A stretch of DNA of 64,000 nt from Gilliamella apis (GCF_030758615.1 NZ_CP132381.1:124001-188000), one strand, 5' to 3'; counted from the first letter of the stretch, positions 30,297 through 44,788 are shown. A program made the numbers and translations. The notes: generated by a model not told the origin, from the sequence alone.

Positions 30297-31418
30297 ATGT
30301 CAAAGGAATTACTTGCATTGCGCAATAAAATTGATGAAGTAGATAAATCGATTTTATCTTTAATTAGTCAGCGACTAGCATTAGTTGCCGAAGTTGGTGA
30401 GGTGAAAAGCGAGCATGGAATTCCAATTTACGATCCAAAACGTGAAGCGGATATGTTAGCTAAACGGAAACAAGAAGCCGAAGATTTAGGTATATCGCCT
30501 GCGCTAATTGAAGATATTTTACGTCGTTTAATGCGTGAGTCTTATATTAGTGAAAATGATAAAGGATTTAAAAAAGTTTACTCCGGTAAAGGATCAATTG
30601 TTATTATTGGCGGTAATGGCCAAATGGGCCGACTATTCGCCAGATTATTTACCTTATCTGGTTACCAAGTCAAAACACTAGGCTCAAAAACGATGCATCA
30701 AGCTGCAGAAGTAGTCGCTGATGCAGCTGCAGTTATTGTGACAGTGCCTATCAACAAAACTTGTGAAATAATTGAACAATTACCACCACTACCTAAAGAT
30801 TGCATTTTAACTGATTTTACTTCAATCAAAGTCAAACCATTACAAGCGATGTTAACTAAACATGCTGGCCCTGTAGTTGGCTTACATCCTATGTTCGGCC
30901 CTGATGTACCTAATTTAGCTAAACAAGTTATTGTTTACTGTCAAGGACGTTACCCAGAACAATACCAATGGTTAATTGAACAAATGCGGATTTGGGGAGC
31001 AAATTTATGTGCAATTGATGCTAAAGAACATGATAAATGCATGTCATTTATTCAAGCATTGCGTCATTTTACTTCATTCTCATATGGTGTAAATTTACAA
31101 CGAGAACACGCTGATTTAGAGCAATTAGTTACCCTATCATCACCTATTTATCGACTTGAGTTAATGATGGTAGGCCGATTATTTGCTCAAGATCCAGTGC
31201 TTTATGCCGATATCATCATGGCGTCAGATGCCAACATTGAATTAATTAAACGCTACTATCAATGTTTTGGGCAAATGGTTGAATTAATCGAACAAAGAGA
31301 TAAAACAAAATTCATTGAGAATTTTAATGAAGTAACCAAATGGTTTGGTAATTATGCCGAACGTTTTATTAAAGAAAGCCAAGTATTATTGAAGTTTGCT
31401 AACGATAATCGAGAATAG
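30297..31418 (+). CDS. tyrA: Chorismate mutase / prephenate dehydrogenase (T-protein)
   Basis: 373 residues from ATG 30297, the E. coli length; AAGGAT lies 9 bases upstream. An upstream extension to 30276 is not needed. Residues 1-90 are the AroQ chorismate mutase ([25 protein letters not shown]-like loop). Residues 100-373 are the NAD-dependent prephenate dehydrogenase, with [21 protein letters not shown] and the aromatic-binding FSYGVNL. It converts chorismate to 4-hydroxyphenylpyruvate for tyrosine. The promoter has TATACT at 30239-30244. I saw no TyrR box upstream. Confidence 0.96.
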   Translation: MSKELLALRNKIDEVDKSILSLISQRLALVAEVGEVKSEHGIPIYDPKREADMLAKRKQEAEDLGISPALIEDILRRLMRESYISENDKGFKKVYSGKGSIVIIGGNGQMGRLFARLFTLSGYQVKTLGSKTMHQAAEVVADAAAVIVTVPINKTCEIIEQLPPLPKDCILTDFTSIKVKPLQAMLTKHAGPVVGLHPMFGPDVPNLAKQVIVYCQGRYPEQYQWLIEQMRIWGANLCAIDAKEHDKCMSFIQALRHFTSFSYGVNLQREHADLEQLVTLSSPIYRLELMMVGRLFAQDPVLYADIIMASDANIELIKRYYQCFGQMVELIEQRDKTKFIENFNEVTKWFGNYAERFIKESQVLLKFANDNRE

Positions 31419-31507
31419 TTTAGCTAAGCACTTTTATAAAATAGCAGTAACGTTAACATTATAACGCTGGCAATGAGTTAAATAAAAATTCTGTATGAGG
31501 AAATAAC

Positions 31508-32845
31508 ATGTCTAATCGGAAATATTTTGGGACAGATGGTATTCGTGGAAAAGTTGGAGAATATCCTATAACGCCTGATTTTGCTCTCAAATTAGGTTGG
31601 GCTGCTGGGCGAGTACTGGCTAAAGATGGTGTAAAAAAAGTCATCATCGGTAAAGATACTCGCATTTCAGGCTATATGCTAGAATCAGCATTAGAGGCAG
31701 GATTTGCTTCGGCTGGTGTTGCAGCTGCATTTACTGGGCCAATGCCAACACCAGCGATTGCTTATTTAACTCGCACATTTCGTGCTGATGCAGGTGTAGT
31801 CATTTCTGCCTCACATAATCCTTTCTATGATAATGGCATTAAATTTTTCTCAAACGAAGGACGCAAACTTGATGATGCAATTGAGTTAGAAATCGAAGCA
31901 CAACTAGAGAAAGAGATCGATTGCGTCGAATCAAAACAGTTAGGTCGAGCCAGTCGAATAACCGATGCTGCAGGTCGATATATTGAGTTTTGTAAAAGTA
32001 CTTTTGATCACGATTTAAGTTTATCAGGCCTAAAAATTGTGGTGGATTGTGCAAATGGAGCCACTTACCACATTGCCCCGAAAGTATTGCGTGAGCTTGG
32101 CGCCAAAGTGATCAAAATTGGCTGTGATCCTGATGGAGTTAACATCAATGAAAATTGTGGTGCCACTGATGTAAAAGCGTTAACTGAGCAAGTTATCAAT
32201 GAAAAAGCCGATTTAGGCTTCGCTCTTGATGGTGATGGCGACCGTATTATTATGGTTGACCATAAAGGTAATAAAATTGATGGTGACTTAATTATTTATA
32301 TCATCGCTCGAGAAGCATTAAGACAGGGTCAGCTTAAAGGTGGTGTGGTCGGTACGCTAATGAGTAATATGGGACTGGAAATCGCCCTTAAAAATCTTGG
32401 AATTCCATTTGTAAGAGCAAAAGTCGGCGATAGATATGTTCTTGAAATGCTAGTTGAAAAAAATTGGCGATTAGGCGCTGAAAATTCAGGTCATGTTCTA
32501 CATCTAGATAAAACGACTACCGGTGATGGTATTGTTGCTGGCTTACAAGTTTTAGCTGCCATGGTACGCAATAATATGTCATTAGCTGATTTATGTAGTG
32601 GTATGACAATGCTACCACAAATATTAATTAATGTTCGTTTCTCTGGTAAAGATGATCCATTAATGAATCCTGAGGTCAAATCAGCCATTGCACAGGCAGA
32701 ACAACAACTCGGTAATAATGGACGAGTGCTCATACGTAAGTCAGGCACAGAGCCTCTTATTAGAGTGATGGTTGAAGGTAGCAATCGATCACAAGTTCAG
32801 CAACTTGCTGAAAAAATTGCTGATGCGGTTAAACAATCAAATTAG
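31508..32845 (+). CDS. glmM: Phosphoglucosamine mutase GlmM
   Basis: 445 residues, as in E. coli. The catalytic serine loop is in [16 protein letters not shown] (about residue 102), the metal-binding loop DGDGDR at about 242, and the C-terminal phosphate loop [13 protein letters not shown]. It interconverts glucosamine-6-phosphate and glucosamine-1-phosphate for peptidoglycan and LPS. GAGGAAAT precedes ATG 31508. It follows tyrA by 89 bases and may be read from it or from its own promoter. Confidence 0.97.
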   Translation: MSNRKYFGTDGIRGKVGEYPITPDFALKLGWAAGRVLAKDGVKKVIIGKDTRISGYMLESALEAGFASAGVAAAFTGPMPTPAIAYLTRTFRADAGVVISASHNPFYDNGIKFFSNEGRKLDDAIELEIEAQLEKEIDCVESKQLGRASRITDAAGRYIEFCKSTFDHDLSLSGLKIVVDCANGATYHIAPKVLRELGAKVIKIGCDPDGVNINENCGATDVKALTEQVINEKADLGFALDGDGDRIIMVDHKGNKIDGDLIIYIIAREALRQGQLKGGVVGTLMSNMGLEIALKNLGIPFVRAKVGDRYVLEMLVEKNWRLGAENSGHVLHLDKTTTGDGIVAGLQVLAAMVRNNMSLADLCSGMTMLPQILINVRFSGKDDPLMNPEVKSAIAQAEQQLGNNGRVLIRKSGTEPLIRVMVEGSNRSQVQQLAEKIADAVKQSN

Positions 32846-32971
32846 CCTATTTTTTCTTCATTAATTAGGCTATTGGTGATAATTATTTCTAATAAAGTGA
32901 CTATTAAAGCTGTTATTCTTTACGCAAAATTAGTAAAAAGTGTCTAAATTCTTTATTTTTTTAATCAGTTG

Positions 32972-33000
32972 TTGACTTAATATAGGCAATTAGGTTTAAA
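32972..33000 (+). promoter_or_regulatory. Likely atp operon promoter
   Basis: TTGACT (32972-32977), a 17-base spacer and TTTAAA (32995-33000), about 100 bases before atpB, in the only gap before the operon. TAAAAT two bases further on is an alternative -10. Confidence 0.45.
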
Positions 33001-33090
33001 ATAACAGCTTCGGTTATTGCAGTAATTGTTTATACCTTTTAAGGTAAAAAAATATAACAAGCTGTAGTTTTTATTTTTAGAAATAGGTAA

Positions 33091-34146
<1,056 letters not shown>

Positions 34147-34170
34147 TAATAATTTAAGAGGAATTGTCTC

Positions 34171-34641
34171 ATGAATATGAACGCAACTCTCCTCGGCCAA
34201 GCAATTACATTTGTATTGTTTGTTTGGTTCTGTATGAAGTTTGTTTGGCCACCCGTTATCCGAGCGATTGAAAAACGCCAAAAAGAGATAGCAGATGGAC
34301 TTGCTTCAGCAGAAACAGCAAAAAAAGATTTGGAATTAGCCAAAGCAAATACATCTGACATAATGCAACAGGCTAAGGTTGAGGCTAATGCAATTATTGA
34401 GCAAGCGAATAAACGCAAAGCAGCCATTCTTGAAGAAGCACAACAAGAAGCTTCTCGTGAAAAAGAAAGGATTGTTGCTCAAGGACTTGCTGAAGTTGAA
34501 GCTGAGCGCAAACGCGCTAGAGAAGAGCTTAAACAACAAGTCGCTACACTCGCTATTGCCGGTGCAGAAAAAATTATTGAACGTTCTGTTAATGAAGCCG
34601 CTAACAGCGACATCATTGATAAACTCGTAGCTGAACTATAA
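34171..34641 (+). CDS. atpF: ATP synthase F0 subunit b
   Basis: 156 residues, the E. coli length: one N-terminal membrane helix (about 5-27), then a long charged coiled coil with [20 protein letters not shown]. It forms the peripheral stalk. A GAGGAA site lies about 8 bases before the first ATG; a second ATG two codons on is less likely. Confidence 0.96.
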   Translation: MNMNATLLGQAITFVLFVWFCMKFVWPPVIRAIEKRQKEIADGLASAETAKKDLELAKANTSDIMQQAKVEANAIIEQANKRKAAILEEAQQEASREKERIVAQGLAEVEAERKRAREELKQQVATLAIAGAEKIIERSVNEAANSDIIDKLVAEL

Positions 34642-34654
34642 GGAGAATAGAGCA

Positions 34655-35188
34655 ATGGCTGACTTAATTACGATTGCTCGCCCTTATGCTAAAGCCGCTT
34701 TCGACTTTGCTGTTGAAAAAAATAGCATCGAATCATGGCACAAAATGTTGGTGTTAACATCTGAAGTGAGCAAAGATGCTCAAATAAGAAGTATCTTAAC
34801 ATCTGACATGAAAACTGATTCAGTGGCTAACTTACTCATCAATATCTGTAAAGATGTATTAGATGAGTTTAGCACTAATTTTATTAAAGTTATGGCTGAA
34901 AACAAACGTTTATCTCTTCTTCCTGAAGTGTTAAGTTTGTTTGAGCAATACTGTTTAGACAAAGAAGCACAAGCAGATGTTGAGGTTATTTCTGCTAATG
35001 AGCTTACCAGTGAACAACTTGATAAAATTTCTGTCGCAGTCGAAAAACGTTTATCACGAAAAGTAAAACTAAAATGTCATATTGATAAATCGCTCATTTC
35101 TGGTTTTATTATTCGTACGGGCGATATGGTTATTGATAGTAGTATCAGAGGGCGTCTAAATCGACTAAATGACGCTCTACAGTCTTAA
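34655..35188 (+). CDS. atpH: ATP synthase F1 subunit delta
   Basis: 177 residues, the E. coli length. N-terminal helical bundle ([16 protein letters not shown]), then the C-terminal part with the [22 protein letters not shown] signature read through several segments. It links the b stalk to the alpha/beta head. Thirteen bases from atpF, AAGGAG present. Confidence 0.96.
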   Translation: MADLITIARPYAKAAFDFAVEKNSIESWHKMLVLTSEVSKDAQIRSILTSDMKTDSVANLLINICKDVLDEFSTNFIKVMAENKRLSLLPEVLSLFEQYCLDKEAQADVEVISANELTSEQLDKISVAVEKRLSRKVKLKCHIDKSLISGFIIRTGDMVIDSSIRGRLNRLNDALQS

Positions 35189-35199
35189 GGGGACTGATA

Positions 35200-36741
35200 A
35201 TGCAGCTAAATTCAACTGAAATAAGTGAACTAATTAAAGAGCGGATAGCTCAGTTCAATATTGTGAGTGATGCTCACAATGAAGGAACTATCATATCTGT
35301 AAGTGATGGTATTCTTCGAATCCACGGATTAACTGATGTAATGCAAGGTGAAATGATTGCATTACCAGGCAACCGTTATGCAATGGCATTAAACCTTGAA
35401 AGAGATTCTGTTGGTGCTGTGGTCATGGGACCATACGAAGACTTATCTGAAGGGATGAAAGTGCAATGTACTGGCCGTATTTTACAGGTACCAGTAGGTG
35501 ATGGTTTATTAGGCCGTGTTATTAATACCCTCGGTGAACCAATTGATGGTAAAGGTTCTATTCAACATGATGGATTTTCACCAGTAGAAGTGGTTGCTCC
35601 AGGTGTTATCGACCGTCAATCAGTTGACCAAGCATTACAAACTGGTTATAAAGCGGTTGACTCAATGATTCCAATTGGTCGTGGTCAACGTGAACTTATC
35701 ATCGGTGACCGTCAAACAGGTAAAACCGCATTAGCAATTGACGCCATTATCAATCAACGTGATTCTGGAGTTAAATGTATTTATGTTGCAATCGGTCAAA
35801 AACAATCAACTATTGCTAACGTAGTGCGTAAACTTGAAGAGCATGGTGCACTTAAAAACACAATTGTGGTGGTGGCATCAGCATCTGAATCTGCAGCATT
35901 ACAATACTTAGCACCTTACGCTGGTTGTGCCATGGGAGAATACTTCCGTGATCGCGGTCAAGATGCATTAATTGTTTATGATGATTTATCAAAACAAGCG
36001 GTTGCTTATCGTCAAATTTCATTATTACTTCGTCGTCCACCTGGACGTGAAGCTTACCCTGGTGATGTATTCTATCTTCACTCTCGTTTACTTGAACGTG
36101 CAGCTCGTGTTAACGAAGCTTATGTTGAGGAATTCACTAAAGGTGAAGTAAAAGGTAAAACTGGTTCATTAACTGCATTACCAATTATCGAAACTCAAGC
36201 TGGTGACGTTTCGGCGTTCGTACCAACAAACGTAATTTCGATTACTGATGGTCAGATCTTCCTTGAAACTAGTTTATTTAACTCAGGTATTCGTCCAGCG
36301 GTAAACCCTGGTATTTCGGTTTCTCGTGTTGGTGGTGCTGCACAAACTAAGATAATGAAAAAATTATCTGGAGGTATTCGTACTGCACTTGCACAATATC
36401 GTGAATTAGCAGCATTCTCACAATTTGCCTCTGACTTAGATGAAGCAACAAGAAATCAATTAAGCCATGGTGAAAAAGTAACTGAATTACTCAAACAAAA
36501 GCAATACTCGCCAATGACTGTTGCTGAGCAATCAATTGTACTTTACGCTGCAGAGCGTGGTTATCTTGAAGATGTTGAACTTGCTAAAGTATTATCATTT
36601 GAAACAGCACTTCTTGCTTATGCCCATAGTCAATATGCCGATTTTGTTAAGCAAATCGACGAAACAGGCAATTACAATGATGAGATTGAAAACAAGTTAA
36701 AAGCAATGCTTGAAAGCTTTAAATCAACTCAAACTTGGTAA
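35200..36741 (+). CDS. atpA: ATP synthase F1 subunit alpha
   Basis: 513 residues, the E. coli length. N-terminal beta-barrel, the Walker A loop GDRQTGKTA (about 169-177), [12 protein letters not shown] (Walker B) and [14 protein letters not shown]. Alpha binds nucleotide at non-catalytic sites of F1. Codon use is biased toward common codons, as expected for a highly expressed gene. Confidence 0.98.
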   Translation: MQLNSTEISELIKERIAQFNIVSDAHNEGTIISVSDGILRIHGLTDVMQGEMIALPGNRYAMALNLERDSVGAVVMGPYEDLSEGMKVQCTGRILQVPVGDGLLGRVINTLGEPIDGKGSIQHDGFSPVEVVAPGVIDRQSVDQALQTGYKAVDSMIPIGRGQRELIIGDRQTGKTALAIDAIINQRDSGVKCIYVAIGQKQSTIANVVRKLEEHGALKNTIVVVASASESAALQYLAPYAGCAMGEYFRDRGQDALIVYDDLSKQAVAYRQISLLLRRPPGREAYPGDVFYLHSRLLERAARVNEAYVEEFTKGEVKGKTGSLTALPIIETQAGDVSAFVPTNVISITDGQIFLETSLFNSGIRPAVNPGISVSRVGGAAQTKIMKKLSGGIRTALAQYRELAAFSQFASDLDEATRNQLSHGEKVTELLKQKQYSPMTVAEQSIVLYAAERGYLEDVELAKVLSFETALLAYAHSQYADFVKQIDETGNYNDEIENKLKAMLESFKSTQTW

Positions 36742-36755
36742 GGGTGAGGTAACAA

Positions 36756-37625
36756 ATGGCTAATGCAAAAGAAATTAGAACGAAAATTGCCAGTATCCAA
36801 AGTACGCAAAAAATCACCAAAGCGATGGAAATGGTAGCTAATTCTAAAATGCGTAAAACGCAAGATAGAATGGCGGCTAGTCGTCCATACGCTGAAATGA
36901 TTCGTGAAGTAATTGGACATTTAGCGTTAGCTCAAATAGGCACTAAGCATCCTTATCTGGAAGAAAGGGATGTTAAGCGAGTTGGCTATCTTATCATTTC
37001 AACCGATCGTGGTTTATGTGGTGGATTAAATATCAATCTTTTCAAAACTGTTATTGCTGATATGTCAGCATGGCAAGAGAAAGGCGTTGAAGCAGATGTT
37101 GCTTTAATTGGTTCTCGGGGTGTTTCGTTTTTCTCTTCAGTAAAAACCAACATTTTAACCCAAGTAACCAATTTAGGTGATGAACCAACTTTATCTGATT
37201 TAATTGGTCCGGTAAAAACAATGCTTGAGGCATATGACAACGGTAAAATTGATAAACTATATATTGTAACCAATAAGTTTATTAATACTATGTCGCAAAA
37301 GCCAACAATACAGCAATTATTACCATTACCGGCTTCAGAAGATAAAGAACTTAAAGCTTCATCATGGGATTATATTTATGAGCCTGATGCAAAATCATTA
37401 TTAGATGTGATTTTACGTCGTTATATTGAATCACAAGTCTATCAAGCGGTGGTTGACAATTTAGCGAGTGAACAAGCAGCAAGAATGGTGGCCATGAAAG
37501 CAGCAACCGATAACGGTGCAAATTTAATTAATGAATTACAAATTGTGTATAACAAAGCCCGTCAAGGTGCGATCACAAATGAATTAATTGATATTGTATC
37601 TGGTGCAGCTGCTGTTTCAGGTTAG
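36756..37625 (+). CDS. atpG: ATP synthase F1 subunit gamma
   Basis: 289 residues. N-terminal helix [20 protein letters not shown] and C-terminal helix with [16 protein letters not shown] form the rotating central shaft. [11 protein letters not shown] is the conserved Rossmann-like loop. GGTGAGG lies before the ATG. Confidence 0.97.
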   Translation: MANAKEIRTKIASIQSTQKITKAMEMVANSKMRKTQDRMAASRPYAEMIREVIGHLALAQIGTKHPYLEERDVKRVGYLIISTDRGLCGGLNINLFKTVIADMSAWQEKGVEADVALIGSRGVSFFSSVKTNILTQVTNLGDEPTLSDLIGPVKTMLEAYDNGKIDKLYIVTNKFINTMSQKPTIQQLLPLPASEDKELKASSWDYIYEPDAKSLLDVILRRYIESQVYQAVVDNLASEQAARMVAMKAATDNGANLINELQIVYNKARQGAITNELIDIVSGAAAVSG

Positions 37626-37645
37626 TGCTAAATATTGGCTTATAG

Positions 37646-39055
<1,410 letters not shown>

Positions 39056-39081
39056 GAGATTTATAGAACGGAGAGAGCATT

Positions 39082-39507
39082 ATGGCACTAACTTCCTATC
39101 AATTAGAAGTTGTTAGTGCTGAATCTCACCTTTTTTCAGGTGATGTTCAGCGAATCAGAGTCACAGGACGAGAAGGTGAACTTGGGATTTATCCTGGTCA
39201 CACGCCTTTACTGACAACCATTAAGCCGGGAATGGTCGGGATTGTTAAAGCCGATGGTGAAGAAGAGTTTATTTATCTATCTGGCGGTATTTTAGAAGTA
39301 CAACCAACTATGGTAACAATCTTAGCTGACACCGCCATTCGTGGTGAAGACTTGGATGAAGCAAGGGCTCAAGAAGCAGTAAGACAAGCGCAAGAACACA
39401 TTAATCATCCTAGCGATGATATGTCTTTTGCTCAAGCATCTGCTGAACTTTCTAAAGCCTTAGCAAAAATACGAGTTATTGAGTTAACTCGCCGTATAGG
39501 TCAATAA
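39082..39507 (+). CDS. atpC: ATP synthase F1 subunit epsilon
   Basis: 141 residues. N-terminal beta-sandwich ([27 protein letters not shown]) and a C-terminal helical hairpin with [13 protein letters not shown] that regulates ATPase activity. Last gene of the operon, followed by a terminator. Confidence 0.96.
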   Translation: MALTSYQLEVVSAESHLFSGDVQRIRVTGREGELGIYPGHTPLLTTIKPGMVGIVKADGEEEFIYLSGGILEVQPTMVTILADTAIRGEDLDEARAQEAVRQAQEHINHPSDDMSFAQASAELSKALAKIRVIELTRRIGQ

Positions 39508-39537
39508 GGATATTGATAGCTAAACTAGGCAATAAAG

Positions 39538-39562
39538 GGCTACAAATTAATAAATTGTAGCC
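39538..39562 (+). terminator. Terminator of the atp operon
   Basis: GGCTACAA, a 9-base loop, TTGTAGCC then TTTTTT. An 8-bp stem with a T-run, 31 bases after atpC. Confidence 0.88.
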
Positions 39563-39628
39563 TTTTTTATTATTTACTGAACGACTATTCGAATTATCAT
39601 TACCTAAAAGGCGTAATTTTTACCTCTG

Positions 39629-39646
39629 AAAAACCCCTTTCCTCAA
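39629..39646 (+). repeat. Short dispersed repeat, copy 1
   Basis: AAAAACCCCTTTCCTCAA. A 17-of-18 match occurs at 55674-55691, and both are followed by T- or A-rich runs. Both lie in intergenic DNA. Confidence 0.4.
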
Positions 39647-39764
39647 AATTTTTATAAACTATTGGCATTTTATTTAGTTATAAAAAGTTACTATTTAATC
39701 ATGGCTAGATTTATTAATAGCAATCAGCGATAATCTGATTAATTCTATTAATATTAATGTAACT

Positions 39765-42700
39765 ATGTTCACCATTTATCATTCTAATCAAGTCGATTTA
39801 CTCAAATCACTCGTTAGCGAATTAATGCGCAGAGATCCGCTAGAACAGGTTTTTATGCCTGATATGGTTATGGTGCAAAGCCAAGGTATGGCACAATGGT
39901 TACAAATTGAATTAGCCAATGATCTAGGGATAGTTGCTAATGTTGATTTTCTTTTTCCAAGCCAATTTATCTGGCAGTTATACCAAACTCTGTTACCTAA
40001 TTCACCACAGGAAAATAGTTATAATGTCGAATCAATGACTTGGCGTTTGTATTATCTATTGCCAAAAATTATCGAACGACCTGAATTTGATACCATTAAA
40101 CATTATCTTAATATTGATAAAGAAGAACGAAAACAGTATCAACTAGCGACTCGAATCGCACAATTATTTGACCAATATTTAGTTTATCGCCCTGACTGGT
40201 TAGCCAAATGGGAAAGCAAGCAAACGGTAGCTGAACTAAATAATCATCCAGATGAAATCTGGCAATCTGAATTATGGCGACAACTAATTGCAATTAGTCA
40301 ACCTTATCATCGTGCCAATATCTATCAGCAAATGTTAGACATTTTGTTAGATAATAATTTCGATTGCACAAGATTAAAATCGTTACCGAAACGAGTCTAT
40401 ATTTTTGGTATTACCTCACTACCACCAATTTATTTATCATTATTATCAGCACTTGGTCAACACATTGATGTCCATTTAATGTTTAATAATCCTTGCAAAT
40501 GGTATTGGGGCGATATTGTAGAAAAACAGCTATCAGAGATCCAAAATACACCTGATAATATTCCTAACCCATTATTAACATCTTGGGGTAAATTAGGACG
40601 AGATAACCTATTTTTATTGCAGGAATTCAATAATAAACAAGATATTGATATTTTTGTCGATCATGAGCGAAAAGGTTTATTAGATTCAATTCAGCAAGAT
40701 ATTTTAGAACTTTATCAAACCAGTGATGTAAAAGCACCTATTGAGAAAACAGATAGATCAGTAACCTTCCACGCTTGCCATAGCGAACAGCGTGAGGTCG
40801 AAGTACTTTATGATTATCTATTATCTGCATTTGATGCCGATCCAACACTCGAATTACGTGATTGTATTATCATGGTTTCAGATATCGATAAATATGTACC
40901 CTATATTCGGTCAGTATTCGGTAACGCTGAAGGACAACGCTATTTACCATTCACAATTTCCGATCAAAAAGCTCGTAACATTGATCCAATGGTGCAAGGA
41001 TTTTTTGCTATTTTAAACTTTACTGAAAGCCGCTTTACCGCTGAAGAGTTATTTAATCTACTTGAAATTCCAGCCATTGCCGAAAAGTTTGCCATAAGTG
41101 AGTCACAACTAACTTTATTACATACTTGGATTATTGAATCAGGTATTCGTTTTGGTCTAGAAAATGCTCACAGCTGGCTATTTGGCCTTGAACGGTTATT
41201 ACTTGGTTATACCATGAATAGTGAACAAGGTGGTTGGCAACAGATACTAGCTTATGATGGTGCTACCGGCTTAGATGCTGAATTAATTGGTCAGTTAGCA
41301 GAATTTATAAAATCCGTACGTAAATGGTTAACCATTCTCAGTGAAGACAAGCCATTAACTGAATGGCAAGGCTGCTGTATTGAACTGATTAATGATTTTT
41401 TTGTTAGTAATGACTCACGTGAATCAATTTTATTAATGATTCAAGAAGAGTGGCAAAAACTGATTAGCAGTGGTTTAAATGCTAATTTTACCGATCAAAT
41501 TTCAATAACTATTTTACATGATGCGATGCAATCACGATTGGAGCAAAATCACCTAGCCCATCGTTTTTTAGTCGGTAAGATAAACTTTTGTACTATGATG
41601 CCAATGCGCTCGATTCCTTTTAAATTAGTATGTTTATTAGGCATGAATGATGGTGATTATCCAAGAACATCTTTACCTTTAGATTTTGACTTAATTGCTC
41701 AAAACCCTCGTCGAGGTGATCGTAGTCGACGTATTGACGACCGCTATCTGTTTTTAGAAGCTATTTTATCTGCACAAGATCAACTCTATATCAGTTATAT
41801 AGGTCGAGATATGAAAGATGATAGCGAACGTTATCCATCAGTATTAGTCGATGAGCTTTGGGATTATATTGTGCAGTATTATCATGATGCTACTGATAAA
41901 GATTCAGATAAAAACAATTCTTTAATTGATAACTTAAGAACGTTGCATACTCGCACACCATTTAATCCACAAAATTTCTTAAATGAACCTAAAAGTTATG
42001 CTGATGAGTGGTTACCTGCCGCGTTAAAAGCGGGAGAAACCCAATCATTTATCAGCGATATTACCAAAGTCATTGTAGATAATATCAATCTAGATGAATT
42101 AAAACGTTTTTATCAACACTCTATTCGGTTTTTCTTACAAAAACGCTTTAATTTTTATGTTAATTATTTAGATAACACCTTGCCCGATGCTGAAAACTTT
42201 AGCCTAGATAACTTAAAACGCTATCAACTTAATCTACAGATTTTAAATGAAATGATTGCTAAGGACTCGCAAGGCTGTGATAACTTTTACCAACGGCTTA
42301 AGCTAACTGGTGAGTTACCAGACGGTGCATTTGGTGAGATTATTTATGATGAATTGTGTGAAGCACTGCAACCTTTAGCCAATAAAATCATTGAAGAGAG
42401 AACTAATCCATCAACCTTAGAGGTAAATTTAACTATTTCGATAGATGAACAACATTATCAATTACAAGGTTGGCTAACCCACATTCAAGCAGATGGTCTT
42501 TTAACTTGGCGCCCAGCTAAACTCTCGATTCGTGATGGTATTTCATTATGGATTGATCACTTAATTTATTGTATTTTGAATTGGGATAAAACCGACAGCC
42601 AAAGTCGCTTATATGGCCGAGAAGACAACCAATGGCGATTTTTACACATTGATGCCCCACAAGCGTTAACCCTATTAACGGATCTCGTTGAAGGTTTTAT

Positions 42701-42974
42701 AAAAGGTGTCAACCAACCACTATTAATGCCATTACAAAGCGCATGGAGCTGGTTGCTTGCTGCATATAATCCAAAAACTGGACAAATTGAACTCAGTGAA
42801 AAAGCAATAAGCAAATTATTAACCACTTGGCAAGGTGGCCAATTTCTTACCGCAGAATGTGATAGTTATTACGCAAGGCTTTATCCCGAATTAACCGATG
42901 ATCTAATAGAACAAATAATACAGTTTGCTCAGCGATATTTATTGCCGATATTATTACATCAAGTCGAAGAATAG
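39765..42974 (+). CDS. recC: Exodeoxyribonuclease V gamma chain RecC
   Basis: 1069 residues, somewhat short of E. coli RecC (1122). Opening FTIYHSNQVDLLKSLVSELM, VMVQSQGMAQWLQIELA (inactivated helicase motif region), VTFHACHSEQREVEVLYDYL, FCTMMPMRSIPFKLVCLLGMNDG, and the C-terminal nuclease-like fold. RecC holds the complex and reads Chi as part of RecBCD. In E. coli it precedes ptrA-recB-recD; here it is followed by a TatD-family gene, and recB and recD are not in the window. No good ribosome site is seen before ATG 39765. Confidence 0.95.
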   Translation: MFTIYHSNQVDLLKSLVSELMRRDPLEQVFMPDMVMVQSQGMAQWLQIELANDLGIVANVDFLFPSQFIWQLYQTLLPNSPQENSYNVESMTWRLYYLLPKIIERPEFDTIKHYLNIDKEERKQYQLATRIAQLFDQYLVYRPDWLAKWESKQTVAELNNHPDEIWQSELWRQLIAISQPYHRANIYQQMLDILLDNNFDCTRLKSLPKRVYIFGITSLPPIYLSLLSALGQHIDVHLMFNNPCKWYWGDIVEKQLSEIQNTPDNIPNPLLTSWGKLGRDNLFLLQEFNNKQDIDIFVDHERKGLLDSIQQDILELYQTSDVKAPIEKTDRSVTFHACHSEQREVEVLYDYLLSAFDADPTLELRDCIIMVSDIDKYVPYIRSVFGNAEGQRYLPFTISDQKARNIDPMVQGFFAILNFTESRFTAEELFNLLEIPAIAEKFAISESQLTLLHTWIIESGIRFGLENAHSWLFGLERLLLGYTMNSEQGGWQQILAYDGATGLDAELIGQLAEFIKSVRKWLTILSEDKPLTEWQGCCIELINDFFVSNDSRESILLMIQEEWQKLISSGLNANFTDQISITILHDAMQSRLEQNHLAHRFLVGKINFCTMMPMRSIPFKLVCLLGMNDGDYPRTSLPLDFDLIAQNPRRGDRSRRIDDRYLFLEAILSAQDQLYISYIGRDMKDDSERYPSVLVDELWDYIVQYYHDATDKDSDKNNSLIDNLRTLHTRTPFNPQNFLNEPKSYADEWLPAALKAGETQSFISDITKVIVDNINLDELKRFYQHSIRFFLQKRFNFYVNYLDNTLPDAENFSLDNLKRYQLNLQILNEMIAKDSQGCDNFYQRLKLTGELPDGAFGEIIYDELCEALQPLANKIIEERTNPSTLEVNLTISIDEQHYQLQGWLTHIQADGLLTWRPAKLSIRDGISLWIDHLIYCILNWDKTDSQSRLYGREDNQWRFLHIDAPQALTLLTDLVEGFIKGVNQPLLMPLQSAWSWLLAAYNPKTGQIELSEKAISKLLTTWQGGQFLTAECDSYYARLYPELTDDLIEQIIQFAQRYLLPILLHQVEE

Positions 42975-42982
42975 GAGGCACT

Positions 42983-43780
42983 ATGTTTATCGATACGCAT
43001 TGCCATTTCAATTTTCCTGCTTTTGTTACCGATCTCGAGAATTCAATCAATAATATTCGCCAAGCTAAAATTAATAGCTTAATTATTCCTGCTGTATCAG
43101 CAACACATTTTAGTCAAATATTACAACTCACCGAGCAATATAGTGAACTTTATGCTGCACTCGGTTTACACCCTATCTATCAACACTCGCCGGCTGATCT
43201 TGAACAACTATCAGATATAGTTAGTACTCACCCTACAAAATTAGTTGCCATTGGTGAAATTGGCTTAGACCGTTATGACCAATCTGTTGATTGGCAACAG
43301 CAACTAGATTTTTTTCGAGCTCAATTAGTATTAGCCAAGCGCTATGATTTACCCGTTTTAATCCATTCACGCAAAACACACGACATTATCTATCATGAAT
43401 TACATCAAGCTAATTTGCCATGTCGTGGGGTGATCCATGGCTTTTCAGGTAGCTATCAACAAGCACTGCAATTTATTAAATTAGGCTATTATATTGGTGT
43501 TGGTGGAGTAATAAGTTATACCAGAGCCAATAAAACTCGCCAAACCATTGCAAAATTACCGCTGGAAAGTTTAGTGTTGGAAACTGATGCTCCAGATATG
43601 CCATTAAGCGGTCGCCAAGGACAAATAAATCGCCCCGAAAACATTGTCGATATTTTTAATATTCTTAGTCAATTGCGAACAGAACAGCCTTCACAAATAA
43701 TTAACGCTATCTTAACAAATACCTTGACGCTATTTAGTAGAATTAATAGAATGGAAATTACAAATCCAATCAAAAGATAA
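42983..43780 (+). CDS. TatD-family metal-dependent DNase (YjjV-like)
   Basis: 265 residues. Metal-binding motifs of the TatD family: DTHCHFN (about 4-10), GEIGLDRYD (about 92), IHSRKTHD (about 130), HGFSGS (about 152) and ETDAPDMPL (about 202). The overall look is closest to E. coli YjjV. TatD enzymes are Mg2+-dependent 3'-5' exonucleases or deoxyribonucleases. AGGAGG precedes ATG 42983, nine bases after recC, so the two genes are co-transcribed. The C-terminal tail is extended by about ten polar residues. Confidence 0.88.
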   Translation: MFIDTHCHFNFPAFVTDLENSINNIRQAKINSLIIPAVSATHFSQILQLTEQYSELYAALGLHPIYQHSPADLEQLSDIVSTHPTKLVAIGEIGLDRYDQSVDWQQQLDFFRAQLVLAKRYDLPVLIHSRKTHDIIYHELHQANLPCRGVIHGFSGSYQQALQFIKLGYYIGVGGVISYTRANKTRQTIAKLPLESLVLETDAPDMPLSGRQGQINRPENIVDIFNILSQLRTEQPSQIINAILTNTLTLFSRINRMEITNPIKR

Positions 43781-43822
43781 CCATTTAATTATTAATGATT
43801 TATCAAGAAAAGGTGATGTTTT

Positions 43823-44788
43823 ATGTCGCAGCGCTATAGTCAACTTTTTGTACAATCCATTATTTCATTAACTCGATTATTTCCTTTATGGGCAATTCTT
43901 TGTGCAATAGCTGCCTATTTTTCACCTGATACCTTTCTGCCTGTGCGACCACATACATCACAATTATTAATGTTTGTCATGTTTACCATGGGCGTAACGT
44001 TAAGTATTGATGATTTTAAACGCGTCGTCACCAAACCGAAAGCAGTCATAATTTGTACTTTACTGCATTATATTGTAATGCCAGTGACTGCGTTAATCTT
44101 ATCTAAACTATTCACTATGCGACCTGAGCTATTAGTCGGCATGGTTCTTGTGGGGAGTGTTGCTAGTGGTACCGCCTCTAATGTAATGATTTATCTAGCT
44201 AAAGGTGATGTAGCATTATCAGTTACTATTTCATCGGTATCAACACTGGTTGGCGTTGTAGTCACCCCATTACTCACATTATTGTTAGTGGGTACTACCG
44301 TTGAAGTTCCGGTTTGGGATATGTTGGTACATATTGTCCAAATTGTGCTCGTCCCTATTCTTTTAGGTTTAATTGTCCACCATTTTTTAAACCCTTTGGT
44401 AAAAAAATGTGAACGATTCTTACCACTGTTGTCGATGCTTTGTATCTTATTAATTATTTGTATTGTTGTTGCCGGTAGTCATGCTCTCATTGCTCAAGTA
44501 GGTATAACCGTTATCTTTGCCGTCATTATTCATAATGGTATTGGTTTACTTGGTGGTTATTGGGGCGGTCGTTTATTTGGTTTTGACGAGTCCACTTGTC
44601 GAACTATGTCTTTAGAAGTAGGTATGCAAAACTCTGCGTTAGCTGCAACATTAGGTACAACCTACTTTTCAGCATTATCGGCACTGCCTGCTGCGGTCTT
44701 TTCTGTTTGGCACAATATTTCTGGTTCACTATTGGCTGGTTATTGGCAAGGAAAACCCGTTAAAAATAAGAAAAAATCCAGTAATTAA
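43823..44788 (+). CDS. Bile acid:sodium symporter (BASS) family transporter, PanS-like
   Basis: 321 residues with about ten membrane helices. [16 protein letters not shown], the [19 protein letters not shown] cross-over and [14 protein letters not shown] are the two Na+-site motifs of BASS proteins. Among named relatives it resembles PanS, a ketopantoate transporter, but substrate cannot be read from sequence. It has its own ribosome site (AAAGGTGA) and is followed by an MFS gene. Confidence 0.82.
   Translation: MSQRYSQLFVQSIISLTRLFPLWAILCAIAAYFSPDTFLPVRPHTSQLLMFVMFTMGVTLSIDDFKRVVTKPKAVIICTLLHYIVMPVTALILSKLFTMRPELLVGMVLVGSVASGTASNVMIYLAKGDVALSVTISSVSTLVGVVVTPLLTLLLVGTTVEVPVWDMLVHIVQIVLVPILLGLIVHHFLNPLVKKCERFLPLLSMLCILLIICIVVAGSHALIAQVGITVIFAVIIHNGIGLLGGYWGGRLFGFDESTCRTMSLEVGMQNSALAATLGTTYFSALSALPAAVFSVWHNISGSLLAGYWQGKPVKNKKKSSN

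Noticed and set aside
32838..32875. Terminator after glmM
   Set aside because: TTAGCCTA and TAGGCTA pair across a T-rich loop, but no T-run follows the stem.
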